Notes: generated by a model from the letters alone, not told the origin. A DNA stretch of 64,000 nt from Amylibacter sp. (GCA_021775355.1 JAJFHZ010000008.1:45655-109654); one strand, 5' to 3'. Counted from the stretch's first letter, positions 8,056-17,479 are shown. Made by a program: numbers and translations.

Positions 8056-10359
8056 TTACTCAAACAGCCCTTTCAAAAGGTCGCCAACTTCGTCTTTCAC
8101 TTTATCTTCCACCTTCTGTTTTGCTTTGTCTTCAAGTGAAGGGGTGTCGCCTTGTTCATCCGCCTGAAGTTTTAACTTTTCGGCAAGTGCGGCTTTAGCT
8201 TTTTCCTCAAGTGCCGCTTTTTCCTCTTCCAATTGCCCATCCAACAACAGATCGACCAGGCCCTTCAGATCAGGCCGAAATTTCAAGTTGCTCCAATGGC
8301 CCGTAATATCGACAGGCACCGAAAATTTCGCGTCTTCCGACAGGCTTGACGGTGTCACTGTGTAGTTCATATTCTGCTCACCCACATTGATTTGCCCCTT
8401 GCCCTCTGCCTTGAACAGCGGGCTCACCAGCAACATATCAATATTTTGCAACACACCGTCCTTCATCTTGAATGTCCCGGTCAGGCTGGAAAATTCCGTG
8501 GCCCCTTCAAAGCCGCCAAAAGCCTGTTTCAGATTGCGCATCATGGCGGCCAGATCAATACCTTTGAAACTGCCATTATTAATCCGCAGCGTACCGTCGC
8601 CGGACAGACTGTGCATGATCTGATACATGCTGCCCCCCGTACCGGACATTTTCAGCGTGGTATTGCCTGAGCCGGTTAGACGGTGCAAATCCAAAAGCCG
8701 CCCCAAAAGCGGTTCAAGTTGTACACCTGTCGCGGCAATGTCGGAATTGAATGTGACAGCATTGCCACCCGTAAAGCTGACAACCCCCTTGATAACACCC
8801 TGATAGGCACGCACTTCACGTAAAGTCAGCTGCAATGCACCACCACGCAAACGGGCCTTAACATCCGTACGGCCCAGTTGGCTGACGCCAAGATCAACCG
8901 ATCTTGCCACAAGATTCACATCCGCATTGATTGCATCCAACCCGGTGATCCTAATAGGATCTTTACTCCAGCCACCAGAGCTGCTGGAACCACCTGAATT
9001 TGCAGAACCACCCGTTTCACCCTTATCGGATGCAAACGCCGAGAAGTCCAAGTCCCCTGCAGTCAGGTTCGCTGCAATATACGGCAGGTCGTCAAAAGCC
9101 AACTCGGCCTCCCCCTTAAAAACATTCTGATCCAATGCAAAGGTCGCTTTTGAAAGCGTATTTTTTCCGTCGCGCACTCGCACAACACCCTTTACCTTTG
9201 CAGTTTGCCCGGTACCTTCCGGAAAGCCCACCTTTTGCCCCACAGCTTTTAGGGTAGCAGGCAGATTACTGGCGTTAAAATCAATCGCGCCATCCGCATT
9301 ACCGGTTTTTCCGTTTACCAAGCCAACCCATTCAAAATTAAATGCATCACGCCCGGTAACGTTCAATGTCGCATCAACACGTAGGGTTTCAACCCAGTTT
9401 TCCGGCCCCGTCACCTCAAACTGCGCATCAATCGGCAGACCGTTCATTGTTACCGCGCCATCCCCCGCCAGATTGATCCCGGCATCCGATACCATAATCG
9501 TCCCTTTGGACGACAAGTTTGAAACACCCTTTAACGCATCGGGCAATTCAGCCCCAATTATATCCCTAAGTGCAACCATATCGGGCAATGAAAAACTATA
9601 TTGCCCATTGACCAGCGGCGCGGCACCGGTTGCCATCATTGTCTGTCCGTTCAGACTGGCCTGTAGTTTGCCCATGGAAACAGAGCCGGCCAGATTGGTT
9701 ACTTGTCCACCCAACAGCTTGCCCAGATCAGCAACTGATAAATCAATATTCGCTTTGCGTTCGTTCCAGATCGCAGAGCCATTGACCGCTGCTGCTGCCG
9801 ATTTTGGCAAAGCAAAATCCGCATTGATCTCTTTGATCACGATATTTTGCTGGGTTGTGGCATCTTTGAACGTCACCAACCCGTCAGAAATCGTACCCTT
9901 GTCCAGTGTCACACCACCTGTACTTGCCGTATTTTCAGAACCAGAGTTAGCATTCGAGCTATCCACATCACTTGCACCTGACAACTCCCAGTTCGCAATC
10001 CCGTCCGCACGCCGTTCCAGATGGATTACGGGCGTATCCAGCAGCAACCGCTTAATCTCTAGATCACCACCCAAAAGGACCGACAATCCAACCCCGACAG
10101 ATGCCCCTTGCGCACTGACCATATAAGGCTCTGCAGCCCAGTCAGCGTTCGAAATCGTCAAAGGTCCGGTTTTGACCCCCAACACAGGATAAATCGTTGG
10201 ACGAAACGAGCCGGACAAGGTCAACGTGCGCCCTGTAGCTTTTTCCATCTCGGCCGAGGCCAGTTCACCGATTTTTTCCGCGGGCAATAAGAATATCAAT
10301 CCTATAGCCGCCACGACCAAAATCACCAAAACTGTCAATATCCGCATAATCCAGCGCAT
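8056..10359 (-). CDS. AsmA-family protein
   Basis: A 767-residue envelope protein. One N-terminal membrane segment (LTVLVILVVAAIGLIFLLP) is followed by an AsmA N-domain, with repeated beta-rich segments predicted to sit in the periplasm, and an AsmA-like C-terminal domain (residues about 540-690, containing LSGDGTLRINNGSFKGIDLAAM). AsmA/YhdP/TamB relatives form lipid-conducting bridges between the membranes. Two low-complexity Ser/Gly/Asn linkers (about 133-148 and 447-462) and a charged Lys/Glu coiled-coil tail are visible. It is convergent with the SDR gene. The specific lipid role is unknown. Confidence 0.9.
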   Translation of the reverse strand: MRWIMRILTVLVILVVAAIGLIFLLPAEKIGELASAEMEKATGRTLTLSGSFRPTIYPVLGVKTGPLTISNADWAAEPYMVSAQGASVGVGLSVLLGGDLEIKRLLLDTPVIHLERRADGIANWELSGASDVDSSNANSGSENTASTGGVTLDKGTISDGLVTFKDATTQQNIVIKEINADFALPKSAAAAVNGSAIWNERKANIDLSVADLGKLLGGQVTNLAGSVSMGKLQASLNGQTMMATGAAPLVNGQYSFSLPDMVALRDIIGAELPDALKGVSNLSSKGTIMVSDAGINLAGDGAVTMNGLPIDAQFEVTGPENWVETLRVDATLNVTGRDAFNFEWVGLVNGKTGNADGAIDFNASNLPATLKAVGQKVGFPEGTGQTAKVKGVVRVRDGKNTLSKATFALDQNVFKGEAELAFDDLPYIAANLTAGDLDFSAFASDKGETGGSANSGGSSSSGGWSKDPIRITGLDAINADVNLVARSVDLGVSQLGRTDVKARLRGGALQLTLREVRAYQGVIKGVVSFTGGNAVTFNSDIAATGVQLEPLLGRLLDLHRLTGSGNTTLKMSGTGGSMYQIMHSLSGDGTLRINNGSFKGIDLAAMMRNLKQAFGGFEGATEFSSLTGTFKMKDGVLQNIDMLLVSPLFKAEGKGQINVGEQNMNYTVTPSSLSEDAKFSVPVDITGHWSNLKFRPDLKGLVDLLLDGQLEEEKAALEEKAKAALAEKLKLQADEQGDTPSLEDKAKQKVEDKVKDEVGDLLKGLFE

Positions 10360-10496
10360 AACGTGCCTCCACTTATTTTCTATTATGATACCATGTAGGT
10401 ATACACGTGCCTATTCACAATCTGGTGGATAAAAATATTCTGGCTACTCCGCCTTTTGTCAGGTTATCCTGAACCCTCCAAATCCACAGGCCACAC

Positions 10497-11294
10497 ATGA
10501 CCCAAACCTTGCAAACCGAAATCCAAAACAACATTGCCACAGTTACCCTGAACCGCCCTGCCAAGAAAAATGCCATGTCGTTTGAAATGATGGCAGAACT
10601 GGTTGAAACGGGGAAAACACTTGCCGCTATAAAAGACTTGCGGGCCGTTATCCTGACAGGCAGTGACAACTGCTTTTGCGCAGGCATTGATCTGGAAAGC
10701 TTGATGAGCATCGCACCGCGTATGGACGAAGTGCGCAATAAAATCCTGAACCCGCCAAACGGTGAGGCCGCCAACGAATTTCAGGCCCCCGCCACTATCT
10801 GGTCAACTTTACCTGTCCCCGTTATCGCCGCTCTTGAAGGCGTAGCATATGGGGCAGGTGCGCAACTTGCCTTGGGGGCCGATTTTCGCATCGCATCGCC
10901 TGACACCAAACTATCGATCATGGAAGCAAAATGGGGCCTGATCCCCGATATGGGCATAAGCCAATCCCTGCCCAAACTGATGCGCGCCGATGCAGCCCTT
11001 GATCTGATTATGACGGGTCGCATACTGGAAGCATCCGAGGCCCAAACCCTTGGCTTGATCTCCCGCATCGCGGATGATCCGCTGGCCGAGGCTATTGCAC
11101 TGGCACAAAGTCTGATCACGAAATCACCCGATGCGTTATCGGCCGCCAAAAAGCTGGTGAACGGCACATGGGGGTGCGGTGAAACGGGCCTGAAACTGGA
11201 AGCGGAACTGCAAGCAGCCATCATCGGCCAGCCCAATCAGATAGAAATGGTAATGTCAGTGATGCAAAAACGCACGCCAAAGTTTATAAATTGA
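10497..11294 (+). CDS. Enoyl-CoA hydratase/isomerase (crotonase) family protein
   Basis: A 265-residue protein of the usual crotonase length. The oxyanion-hole segments are present: CFCAGIDLESL (about residue 60) and EGVAYGAGAQLALGADFRIASPDTKL (about 110-135, key residues GVAYGAGAQLALGADFRI). The second catalytic glutamate of classical hydratases lies near GLIPDMGISQSLPKL, where D replaces the usual G/E pattern, so isomerase or another crotonase activity is equally possible. It stands alone, with no other beta-oxidation gene beside it. Confidence 0.9.
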   Translation: MTQTLQTEIQNNIATVTLNRPAKKNAMSFEMMAELVETGKTLAAIKDLRAVILTGSDNCFCAGIDLESLMSIAPRMDEVRNKILNPPNGEAANEFQAPATIWSTLPVPVIAALEGVAYGAGAQLALGADFRIASPDTKLSIMEAKWGLIPDMGISQSLPKLMRADAALDLIMTGRILEASEAQTLGLISRIADDPLAEAIALAQSLITKSPDALSAAKKLVNGTWGCGETGLKLEAELQAAIIGQPNQIEMVMSVMQKRTPKFIN

Positions 11295-11372
11295 TCAGAC
11301 AATCACCATATTGAATGCAAAGCTTGGCAACCATTTAGACTTTGGGTAACCTTTTACATGAAGGATACTTAC

Positions 11373-12608
11373 ATGATTCAGTTTTTCTTTAAAATCATTC
11401 GTACACTTGCGATTTATGCAGTGTTTATTGCACCACAACAAGCAAATGCGCAGACTTGGGTATATGCACCTCCGGAAACCGGCCAATCCACGGATGGCTG
11501 GCACGGAGCCCGCATAGCAAATGATAATATGTACATAAGCATGATCTTCAGGCCTGACACCGATCAATGGGTGGTCGTCTTTAGTGTCCCGGTCAATAGT
11601 TCCTTGAGTACGATAAAATCGCGCATCGGAAAATCCGATGGCACGGAAATACAACTGACCTTGTCGCCGGATAAATACATGGTCAAATACATGGAATCCA
11701 TAGAGTTAACCCAAATCGGATTTGTCATTAACAAGGGCGACATAGAAAAAATACAGGCCTCAAATTATTGGATACTGGAAGCCGCAGGAAAACAATACAG
11801 GTTTCCCTTGACGGGATCCCGCGCAGCTCTTGATCAAGCTATGTTGGCAATTTCAAACGATGCGCTCAAGGCCGCCGAACTTGACGACGCCAACCACGCG
11901 GCCGCGCAGGCCATCTCTGATTGTGACCAGCAAGCTGGCCACCCGTGGGACAGCCAAAGCAGTGCATCAGGCCGTGCTTGGGCGGATATCGATGGACAGA
12001 TCGCTGTGTCTTCTTGCGAGTCTGCCATGTCAGACCCAAATCCCTCACCGCGCATGATGTTCCAGTTGGCACGTTCGTATGACAAAGTCGGTGATGCGCG
12101 CTCATTTGCACTGATGAAAGAAGCCGCATGGGAAGAGGATTATGCGGCAGCCTTCAACCATTTGGGTATTTTCTACCGCGATGGCGAATATACTGCAGAA
12201 AATCTGGACCGTGCAGCCAGAGCATTTAAAAGAGGCTATGAATTGGGCAATGTACCATCTTGCCACAGTCTGGCGATCATGCGCAGGGATGCCGCAAACG
12301 CCGCATCGGAACTTGCAGCTTCCCAAACGTTGCTAAGGGAATGTGCCGATAGGGGCTATCCGCTTTCAATGCTGGAATACGGCAAAATGGTCATGGACGG
12401 TGAAGTCGTCGGCACGGCACAAAGTCAGGCACAATCCTATCTGGAACTGGCCTCTGACGCAGGCAAAAGCGAAGCCAGTTATGAACTGGCCACCATGTTT
12501 CGTGATGGTATCGGTATCTCGGCATCCCCACAATCCTACCTGCATTACCTGCGTATCGCTGCCAAACAGGGGAATGAAGCGGCAAAATCCGAACTTGGGC
12601 TGGACTGA
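11373..12608 (+). CDS. Secreted Sel1-repeat protein
   Basis: A 411-residue exported protein. The start at 11373 follows AAGGAT with good spacing; an ATG five codons earlier lacks a site. A signal peptide ends near AQQANAQ. Residues 25-150 form a beta-rich domain resembling invasion-associated locus B proteins (QTWVYAPPE at its start). The C-terminal half carries Sel1/TPR-like repeats such as AAFNHLGIFYRDGEY, YPLSMLEYGKMVMDGEV and ASYELATMFRDGIGI. Sel1 repeats mediate protein contacts. A periplasmic scaffold role is plausible but unproven. Confidence 0.8.
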   Translation: MIQFFFKIIRTLAIYAVFIAPQQANAQTWVYAPPETGQSTDGWHGARIANDNMYISMIFRPDTDQWVVVFSVPVNSSLSTIKSRIGKSDGTEIQLTLSPDKYMVKYMESIELTQIGFVINKGDIEKIQASNYWILEAAGKQYRFPLTGSRAALDQAMLAISNDALKAAELDDANHAAAQAISDCDQQAGHPWDSQSSASGRAWADIDGQIAVSSCESAMSDPNPSPRMMFQLARSYDKVGDARSFALMKEAAWEEDYAAAFNHLGIFYRDGEYTAENLDRAARAFKRGYELGNVPSCHSLAIMRRDAANAASELAASQTLLRECADRGYPLSMLEYGKMVMDGEVVGTAQSQAQSYLELASDAGKSEASYELATMFRDGIGISASPQSYLHYLRIAAKQGNEAAKSELGLD

Positions 12609-12646
12609 TAACACACATTTTCCAAGCTCTCACTACGTGCCTAAAT

Positions 12647-13348
12647 TCAACTAGAGACTTGCTTTCCTTCAACGGCAAAAGGGCTTAGCCCAAGCCAACT
12701 TTGCATGTTGGCAGCAATATCGGCATCACCGTGAATAAACATCCGATCATCATCCAATGCACGCGCAACAGTCTCTAATCCCATCCATATAGCGGTGATT
12801 GTGCGCAGATCAACTTTGACGTATAAATCCACATCAAAACCCGGATCAACCGAACATAAATCAACGCCGTCTTTGGGATCACTGATGATCCAGTATTTTT
12901 TATACGGCACCTGATCTTCCCCAAGCATAAACTGAATGGTCAGCTTGCGTTTAGGCAACTTCAACACCCGCAAATTCCGCCGCATGTCCCACATCAACAG
13001 GTTGGGATCTGTGTTATTCAAACTCGATACCGCCTCTACCCAGCGCTGCCCCCAAACCCCGATTGCCATGATCACAGGTTTCAACTCTTCACCGGCCTGC
13101 GTCAGGATATAGTCATAAATCACAGGGCGTTTTTGCACCAAACGGCGCGCTATTACCCCTTGAACCTCCAGTTCTTTCAAACGCTTAGACAACAATGCCG
13201 GTGACATGCGCGGCACCCCCCGCCGCAGATCATTAAATCGTGTCGATCCCGCACATAACTCGCGCAGCAAAACTATTGTCCAGCGGCTGCCCAGAATTTC
13301 CGCCGCCATCGCAACAGGGCAAAATTGGTGATATGTAGATGTTGTCAT
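12647..13348 (-). CDS. HxlR-family transcriptional regulator with C-terminal SCP2-like domain
   Basis: A 233-residue protein. The N-terminal winged helix has HxlR hallmarks: CPVAMAAEILGSRWTIVLLREL, then FNDLRRGVPRMSPALLSKRLKELEVQGVIARR (key residues FNDLRRG and LLSKRLKEL). After residue 120 a sterol-carrier-like domain follows, a known fusion in this family. It is divergent from the DUF4242 gene and a strong palindrome lies between them, so it probably controls that gene and itself. Whether it activates or represses, and its signal, are unknown. Confidence 0.88.
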   Translation of the reverse strand: MTTSTYHQFCPVAMAAEILGSRWTIVLLRELCAGSTRFNDLRRGVPRMSPALLSKRLKELEVQGVIARRLVQKRPVIYDYILTQAGEELKPVIMAIGVWGQRWVEAVSSLNNTDPNLLMWDMRRNLRVLKLPKRKLTIQFMLGEDQVPYKKYWIISDPKDGVDLCSVDPGFDVDLYVKVDLRTITAIWMGLETVARALDDDRMFIHGDADIAANMQSWLGLSPFAVEGKQVSS

Positions 13349-13399
13349 GATACTTCCCCCAATTAAGCTTACGCAACGTTAAACGCGAATACCAGTACA

Positions 13400-13426
13400 G
13401 AAACTGTACTAGGCAAGTACAGTTTC
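13400..13426. promoter_or_regulatory. Palindromic operator between hxlR-like and DUF4242 genes
   Basis: GAAACTGTACT (13400-13410) and its exact complement AGTACAGTTTC (13416-13426) are separated by 5 bp. HxlR dimers bind such sites. An additional AGTACAG-like half (CAGTACAG, 13393-13400) precedes it. The position between two divergent genes supports a role in both promoters. Confidence 0.72.
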
Positions 13427-13489
13427 AGAACCAGACAACACCCATACGCCCTGCTAGTTTTGTTCAATCAACTTAGAAAGGACAAAACA

Positions 13490-13762
13490 ATGCACAGATA
13501 TGTAATAGAACGCGACATTCCCGATATCGGCGCGATGAGTTCGGATGAACTTAGTGGTGCTGCCAACACCTCGAACAACGCATTGGCGGAACTGGCCCCA
13601 AAAGTGCAATGGGAACATTCCTATGTCGCCGACAACAAAACATTTTGCATCTATCTGGCGGAAGATGAGACAGCGATTACCGACCACGCCGAACTGTCCG
13701 GATTTCCCGCCAGTAAAATCACCCGTATCAACGGTATGATCGACCCTACCACGGCCAAATAA
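13490..13762 (+). CDS. DUF4242 domain protein
   Basis: A 90-residue protein beginning [14 protein letters not shown], the typical start of the DUF4242 (nickel-binding-like) family, with [22 protein letters not shown] as its signature region (key: [15 protein letters not shown]). The ATG at 13490 is chosen over an upstream TTG because AGAAAGGA lies just before it. It sits downstream of the HxlR operator. The biochemical function is not established. Expression is probably controlled by the divergent regulator. Confidence 0.85.
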   Translation: MHRYVIERDIPDIGAMSSDELSGAANTSNNALAELAPKVQWEHSYVADNKTFCIYLAEDETAITDHAELSGFPASKITRINGMIDPTTAK

Positions 13763-13794
13763 CTGCCGTTTGCATACCCCGCCTAAATCGCTAT

Positions 13795-15177
13795 ATGCGG
13801 GGTATGACCCAGAACCCGCCATCCCTGCGCCCCGACCTTGCGCCCCGCGCACGCATCTCTGAACCAACACGTGAAGGCCAGCCGCAAATCGGCATGGTCA
13901 GCCTTGGCTGCCCCAAAGCATTGGTCGACAGTGAACGCATCCTGACGCGCCTGCGCGCCGAAGGTTACGCGATCAGCCCCGACTATGCAGGTGCCGATGC
14001 GGTGATCGTCAACACTTGCGGTTTTTTGGACAGTGCCAAGGCGGAAAGTCTTGATGCCATAGGCGAGGCCCTATCTGAGAATGGCAAGGTTATCGTCACC
14101 GGCTGTCTGGGCGCCGAGCCTGATTATATCCGCGAACACCACCCCAACATTCTGGCCGTTACAGGGCCACAACAATACGAACATGTGCTGGACGCGGTGC
14201 ATAAATCAGTTCCGCCCAGCCCCGACCCGTTCATTGATCTGTTGCCCGCAACAGGCGTATCACTGACACCGCGCCATTACAGCTATCTGAAAATATCCGA
14301 AGGCTGCAATCATAAATGCAAATTTTGCATCATCCCCGATATGCGCGGCCGCTTGGCCAGCCGCCCTGCCCACGCGATTATCCGAGAGGCCACAAAGCTG
14401 GTCGATGCAGGCGTCAAGGAACTGCTGGTGATCAGCCAAGATACTTCTGCCTACGGGCTGGATATCAAACACAAGGTTGATCGTGATCACCGCGCCCATA
14501 TCACAGACCTCGCCCGTGATCTGGGCCAATTGGGCGCATGGGTGCGGCTGCATTACGTCTATCCCTACCCGTTCGTGCGCGATCTGATCCCCATCATGGC
14601 CGACCCGAACAACGGCGTGCTGCCCTATCTGGATATCCCGTTCCAACACTCGCATCCTGACGTGCTGAAACGTATGGCGCGGCCTGCGAAATCTGCGAAT
14701 ACTCTGGCGGAAATCGCGGCGTGGCGTAGCATCTGCCCTGACATCACCCTGCGGTCCACCTTTATCGTCGGATTTCCGGGTGAGACTGAAGCCGAGTTTC
14801 AGCACCTTTTGGACTGGATGGGTGAAGCGCAGCTGGATCGCGTCGGTTGCTTCCAATATGAAAACGTCGCAGGCGCCCGCAGTAATGCCCTGCCGGATCA
14901 TGTTCCTGATGAAGTGAAACAGGATCGCTGGAACCGTTTCATGGAAAAAGCGCAGGCGATTTCGGCGGCAAAACTGGAAGCTAAAATCGGACAACGGCTG
15001 GACGTCATCGTGGATGAAATCGATGCGGATGGGGCCACTTGCCGGACACAGGCGGATGCCCCTGAAATCGACGGGAACCTGTTTATCGATGAAGGGTTCG
15101 AAGGATTGAAAGTTGGGGATATCGTCAGCGTTGAGGTTGATGAGGCAAGTGAATATGATTTGTGGGGCCGGCTTTAA
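13795..15177 (+). CDS. rimO: Ribosomal protein uS12 methylthiotransferase RimO
   Basis: A 460-residue radical-SAM enzyme that methylthiolates the conserved aspartate of ribosomal protein S12. The domains run in the family order: an N-terminal UPF0004 domain ([17 protein letters not shown], with Cys ligands near residues 39, 75 and 104), the radical-SAM core with [11 protein letters not shown], and a C-terminal TRAM domain (about 390-460). The start could also be the ATG three codons later. It is transcribed alone, 32 bp after DUF4242. Assignment is very secure. Confidence 0.97.
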   Translation: MRGMTQNPPSLRPDLAPRARISEPTREGQPQIGMVSLGCPKALVDSERILTRLRAEGYAISPDYAGADAVIVNTCGFLDSAKAESLDAIGEALSENGKVIVTGCLGAEPDYIREHHPNILAVTGPQQYEHVLDAVHKSVPPSPDPFIDLLPATGVSLTPRHYSYLKISEGCNHKCKFCIIPDMRGRLASRPAHAIIREATKLVDAGVKELLVISQDTSAYGLDIKHKVDRDHRAHITDLARDLGQLGAWVRLHYVYPYPFVRDLIPIMADPNNGVLPYLDIPFQHSHPDVLKRMARPAKSANTLAEIAAWRSICPDITLRSTFIVGFPGETEAEFQHLLDWMGEAQLDRVGCFQYENVAGARSNALPDHVPDEVKQDRWNRFMEKAQAISAAKLEAKIGQRLDVIVDEIDADGATCRTQADAPEIDGNLFIDEGFEGLKVGDIVSVEVDEASEYDLWGRL

Positions 15178-15216
15178 AACGGCGCATGTCCCGGATAGGA
15201 CATTCCATTAAGCTTT

Positions 15217-15242
15217 TGATATACTTTAATATATCATGATAT
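15217..15242. promoter_or_regulatory. Overlapping AT-rich palindromes upstream of an XRE regulator
   Basis: TGATATA-N6-TATATCA (15217-15236) overlaps a perfect 12-bp palindrome ATATCATGATAT (15231-15242). They lie about 150 bp upstream of the XRE gene start and 40 bp after rimO. Such sites suit an autoregulating XRE dimer, but AT-rich palindromes also arise by chance. Confidence 0.4.
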
Positions 15243-15394
15243 CATCGTGAATGGGATAGACGAAAAGCTGTTATTGATGCGGGGCCTGAACCGCCAAAAA
15301 CCGCGCAATTTGCATCTTGGCCCCTAATCGGTTAGGCATCGCACTCACCGAAGGCATACCGCTTTCACAGACCCACTTATGCCCGGAGCATCCA

Positions 15395-15787
15395 TTGCCA
15401 ACTACAACCCTAGACCCGATCGACCATTTCGCAACAACCGCCCCCACATTCGGCGGCCGCCTACAGGCCGCGCGCAATGCCAAAGGCCTGACCATCGCCA
15501 GATTGGGTGAAAAACTGGGCGTCGAAGCCGCCAAAATCGAAATCTGGGAAAACGACGCCGACACACCCCGCGCAAATCGTATTCCGATGCTGGCGGGCCT
15601 GTTGAACGTGTCTATCATCTGGCTGATGACGGGCGAAAGCAATGGGACCACCCATATCGCCGAAACCCACGCACGCCCCACCATCATAAACGACACGCTG
15701 GGCGAAATTGCCCAACTGAAAACAACCCTGCTGGACGCCCACGCCAAGCTGGAAAGCCTGGAACAAAGACTGCAAGCGGAGAGCTGA
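15395..15787 (+). CDS. XRE-family helix-turn-helix regulator
   Basis: About 130 residues. A Cro/CI-type helix-turn-helix spans GGRLQAARNAKGLTIARLGEKLGVEAAKIEIWEND (key: LTIARLGEKLG and IEIWEN). A short C-terminal coiled coil (LGEIAQLKTTLLDAHAKLESLEQRLQ) probably dimerises it. The TTG at 15395 is chosen as start because GGAG lies 6 nt upstream and the domain begins soon after; a longer TTG form from 15317 is possible but lacks a site. It borders island A. Target genes unknown. Confidence 0.75.
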   Translation: MPTTTLDPIDHFATTAPTFGGRLQAARNAKGLTIARLGEKLGVEAAKIEIWENDADTPRANRIPMLAGLLNVSIIWLMTGESNGTTHIAETHARPTIINDTLGEIAQLKTTLLDAHAKLESLEQRLQAES

Positions 15788-15844
15788 ATGTAAGCTGGCG
15801 GTTGAATTGGTTGGGTTGGGTGAGTATGATTTGTATGGTAAGGC

Positions 15845-16621
15845 TTAAATGAATTCTAAACAGGTATAAGTCAGATTCATCTCAATATTTGTGCTAATAC
15901 TCTCTCTTACTTCTTGCTCGCCAAACCAAATGTCATCGGAAAGTTCTACTGTCTTGCAATTAGGATTATTCTTACTTTTTGATTCTGCTGGCAATTCATC
16001 AAAGCGTTTTAAGAATGCTGAGTAAGGAGCGCTCTTACTTTTCTTACTCCAAATAACCATTCCTTCTTCAGAAACAATAAACATTGATGGCTTTTTTGTA
16101 AGTTCTTGAAACCTTAAGCCACATGATTGCAATGATGTCCCAAAATAATATGCCATTTCCGACAAACAATCGGCATTCCAACTACTCTTGTCAAAATCTC
16201 TCATTTTATTTGATGGCATCAATAGGCTGGCCGCAAAGACATTTGCTTCTGTTTCTATGCCACCGCTATAAAAATCACTTAATTCAGAACGTGTACATTC
16301 AAATTCTTCCTGTAGTTTTCTATGGCAAAAGAAATGTCCAATTTCATGAGCAAGTGTAAACCGTTCCCTTCGACTGTTTTCAATTTTGGAATTTACACCA
16401 ATTAACCATTCGTCTTTCCCAGTTTCCTTTTTCTTCAGAAAACCTTCAACACTATCAAATGGCCTTCTTTGATAATCGATCTTTGCACCATACCCAGAAG
16501 AATTTACCGCCCCTTCGATTAACGCCTCTAAATCCATTGGGTAAGTGTCTTCCCCATGTTGTTGCCATAGAGTGGACAGTCTAATTGCTTCTTTTTGTGG
16601 GCTATTTTTTTTGGGGATCAA
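15845..16621 (-). CDS. ImmA/IrrE-family metallopeptidase (island A)
   Basis: A 258-residue zinc peptidase. The catalytic motif is FTLAHEIGHFFCH (about residues 96-108), with the distal glutamate in GIETEANVFAASLLMP. Members cleave or inactivate a partner XRE repressor, as ImmA does with ImmR or IrrE with DdrO. The first codon appears to be TTG and overlaps the end of the upstream XRE gene by 20 bp, so translation is probably coupled. The C-terminal 90 residues are unassigned. Base composition is clearly more AT-rich than neighbouring core genes, suggesting acquisition. Confidence 0.85.
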   Translation of the reverse strand: MIPKKNSPQKEAIRLSTLWQQHGEDTYPMDLEALIEGAVNSSGYGAKIDYQRRPFDSVEGFLKKKETGKDEWLIGVNSKIENSRRERFTLAHEIGHFFCHRKLQEEFECTRSELSDFYSGGIETEANVFAASLLMPSNKMRDFDKSSWNADCLSEMAYYFGTSLQSCGLRFQELTKKPSMFIVSEEGMVIWSKKSKSAPYSAFLKRFDELPAESKSKNNPNCKTVELSDDIWFGEQEVRESISTNIEMNLTYTCLEFI

Positions 16622-16928
16622 GGCCTTTAACCATTCTCATAATTACATCTTTATCTTTTTCAGTTAAATTTTGAAATTTTCTAAAAAATGCTTTTTCTTC
16701 TTGAACCTCACTTGGTTTGCTCGACGCCTCACTAGCAAGATATTCAGGATCTTCTTCTATTGCATCTGCAATTTTAAATAACAAAATTGCAGAAGGCCTA
16801 GCACTCTCTTTATTTTCCATCTGCCAAATGTAGGCTTTTGTGGAGCCTACTATATCTGCAAGTTGTTCAAGAGTGAGACCTTTCGCAAGCCGAGCTTGTT
16901 TCAGTTTTTGGCCAAAAGTTTTTTTCAT
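16602..16928 (-). CDS. XRE-family regulator paired with ImmA/IrrE peptidase (island A)
   Basis: A 108-residue protein. Its helix-turn-helix, FGQKLKQARLAKGLTLEQLADIVGSTKAYIWQMEN (key: LTLEQLADIVG and YIWQMEN), is of the Cro/CI type. The remainder is charged and rich in Glu and Lys, a probable target for the co-encoded peptidase. The two genes overlap by 20 bp, the ImmR-ImmA arrangement. It is divergent from the DUF1508 gene, with a palindrome in the gap. Probable role: a repressor released on stress. The stress and the targets are unknown. Confidence 0.87.
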   Translation of the reverse strand: MKKTFGQKLKQARLAKGLTLEQLADIVGSTKAYIWQMENKESARPSAILLFKIADAIEEDPEYLASEASSKPSEVQEEKAFFRKFQNLTEKDKDVIMRMVKGLDPQKK

Positions 16929-16984
16929 GAGTTCTACGCAATTTTTTTCGGTGATTTAAGTATTGCATATTTACTAACAAAAGT

Positions 16985-17006
16985 AAGTATAGTTTTTAGT
17001 ATACTT
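16985..17006. promoter_or_regulatory. Palindrome upstream of the island A XRE gene
   Basis: AAGTATA (16985-16991) and TATACTT (17000-17006) are exact complements 8 bp apart. A near-consensus -35 (TTGACA, 17020-17025) with a candidate -10 (TATAAACA, 17041-17048) follows on the plus strand for DUF1508. The site fits an autoregulatory XRE operator. A related TATACT-AG-AGTATA occurs at 18027-18040 before the TrhA gene. Confidence 0.45.
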
Positions 17007-17087
17007 TTTTCGACCACCGTTGACAAGTATTTAGAATCAGTATAAACATATTGTTATAAATTAACTACACTCAGAAAGGAGGTATAA

Positions 17088-17273
17088 ATGATTTATCGTT
17101 TCGAAATTTTCAAAGGCACAAACTCCCAGTACTATTGGCGCTTCAAAGCACCAAACGGCGAGATAATGTGTCAATCTGAAGGCTACATTTCAAAACAATC
17201 TGCACAACACGCGATCAATGTTTTGAAGCAACAAGCATCTACTGCGCCAATTCATGACCTAGTAAATGCATAG
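17088..17273 (+). CDS. DUF1508 (YegP-like) protein
   Basis: A 61-residue protein with one YegP/DUF1508 unit: FEIFKGTNSQYYWRFKAPNGE followed by SEGYISKQSAQHAINVLK (key residues YYWRFKAPNGE and SEGY). Escherichia coli YegP has two such units, so this is a single-unit form. A strong AGAAAGGAGG site precedes the ATG. It diverges from the XRE-ImmA pair. The function of the family is not established. Confidence 0.88.
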   Translation: MIYRFEIFKGTNSQYYWRFKAPNGEIMCQSEGYISKQSAQHAINVLKQQASTAPIHDLVNA

Positions 17274-17360
17274 CATTCATATTTTAATTTTGCTCAATTG
17301 AGCCTCGCTGAATCCAATCTTGGGCTCAGCAACACAATGACAACACTCCCAACCAACCCA

Positions 17361-17449
17361 GCGCCCTCCCGTAGGGGAAAGCTCTCGGGGATTGCAAACA
17401 ATCCCCTGCCGCTTCAGCGGGATCGGGCGCGTCCGTGCTTTGCACGGAC
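17361..17449 (-). repeat. Structured GC-rich intergenic element (multibranch hairpins)
   Basis: GCGCCC (17361-17366) pairs with GGGCGC (17425-17430) and encloses CCC-GTA-GGG (17368-17376), GGGGATTG-CAAA-CAATCCCC (17387-17406) and CCGCT-TC-AGCGG (17409-17420). A separate 8-bp stem, GTCCGTGC-TTT-GCACGGAC, lies at 17431-17449. It follows the small-protein gene on the minus strand. The fold resembles a dispersed intergenic repeat or the end of an RNA. The strand is assumed from that gene. There is no matching copy elsewhere in the window. Confidence 0.5.
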
Positions 17450-17479
17450 CGGTGTTTGGTGAGCGTGACATTCTACTTA

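Noticed and set aside
17277..17471. 64-residue minus-strand reading frame
   Set aside because: It lies entirely on the multibranch hairpin element; the frame has no recognisable domain and the composition follows the stems.
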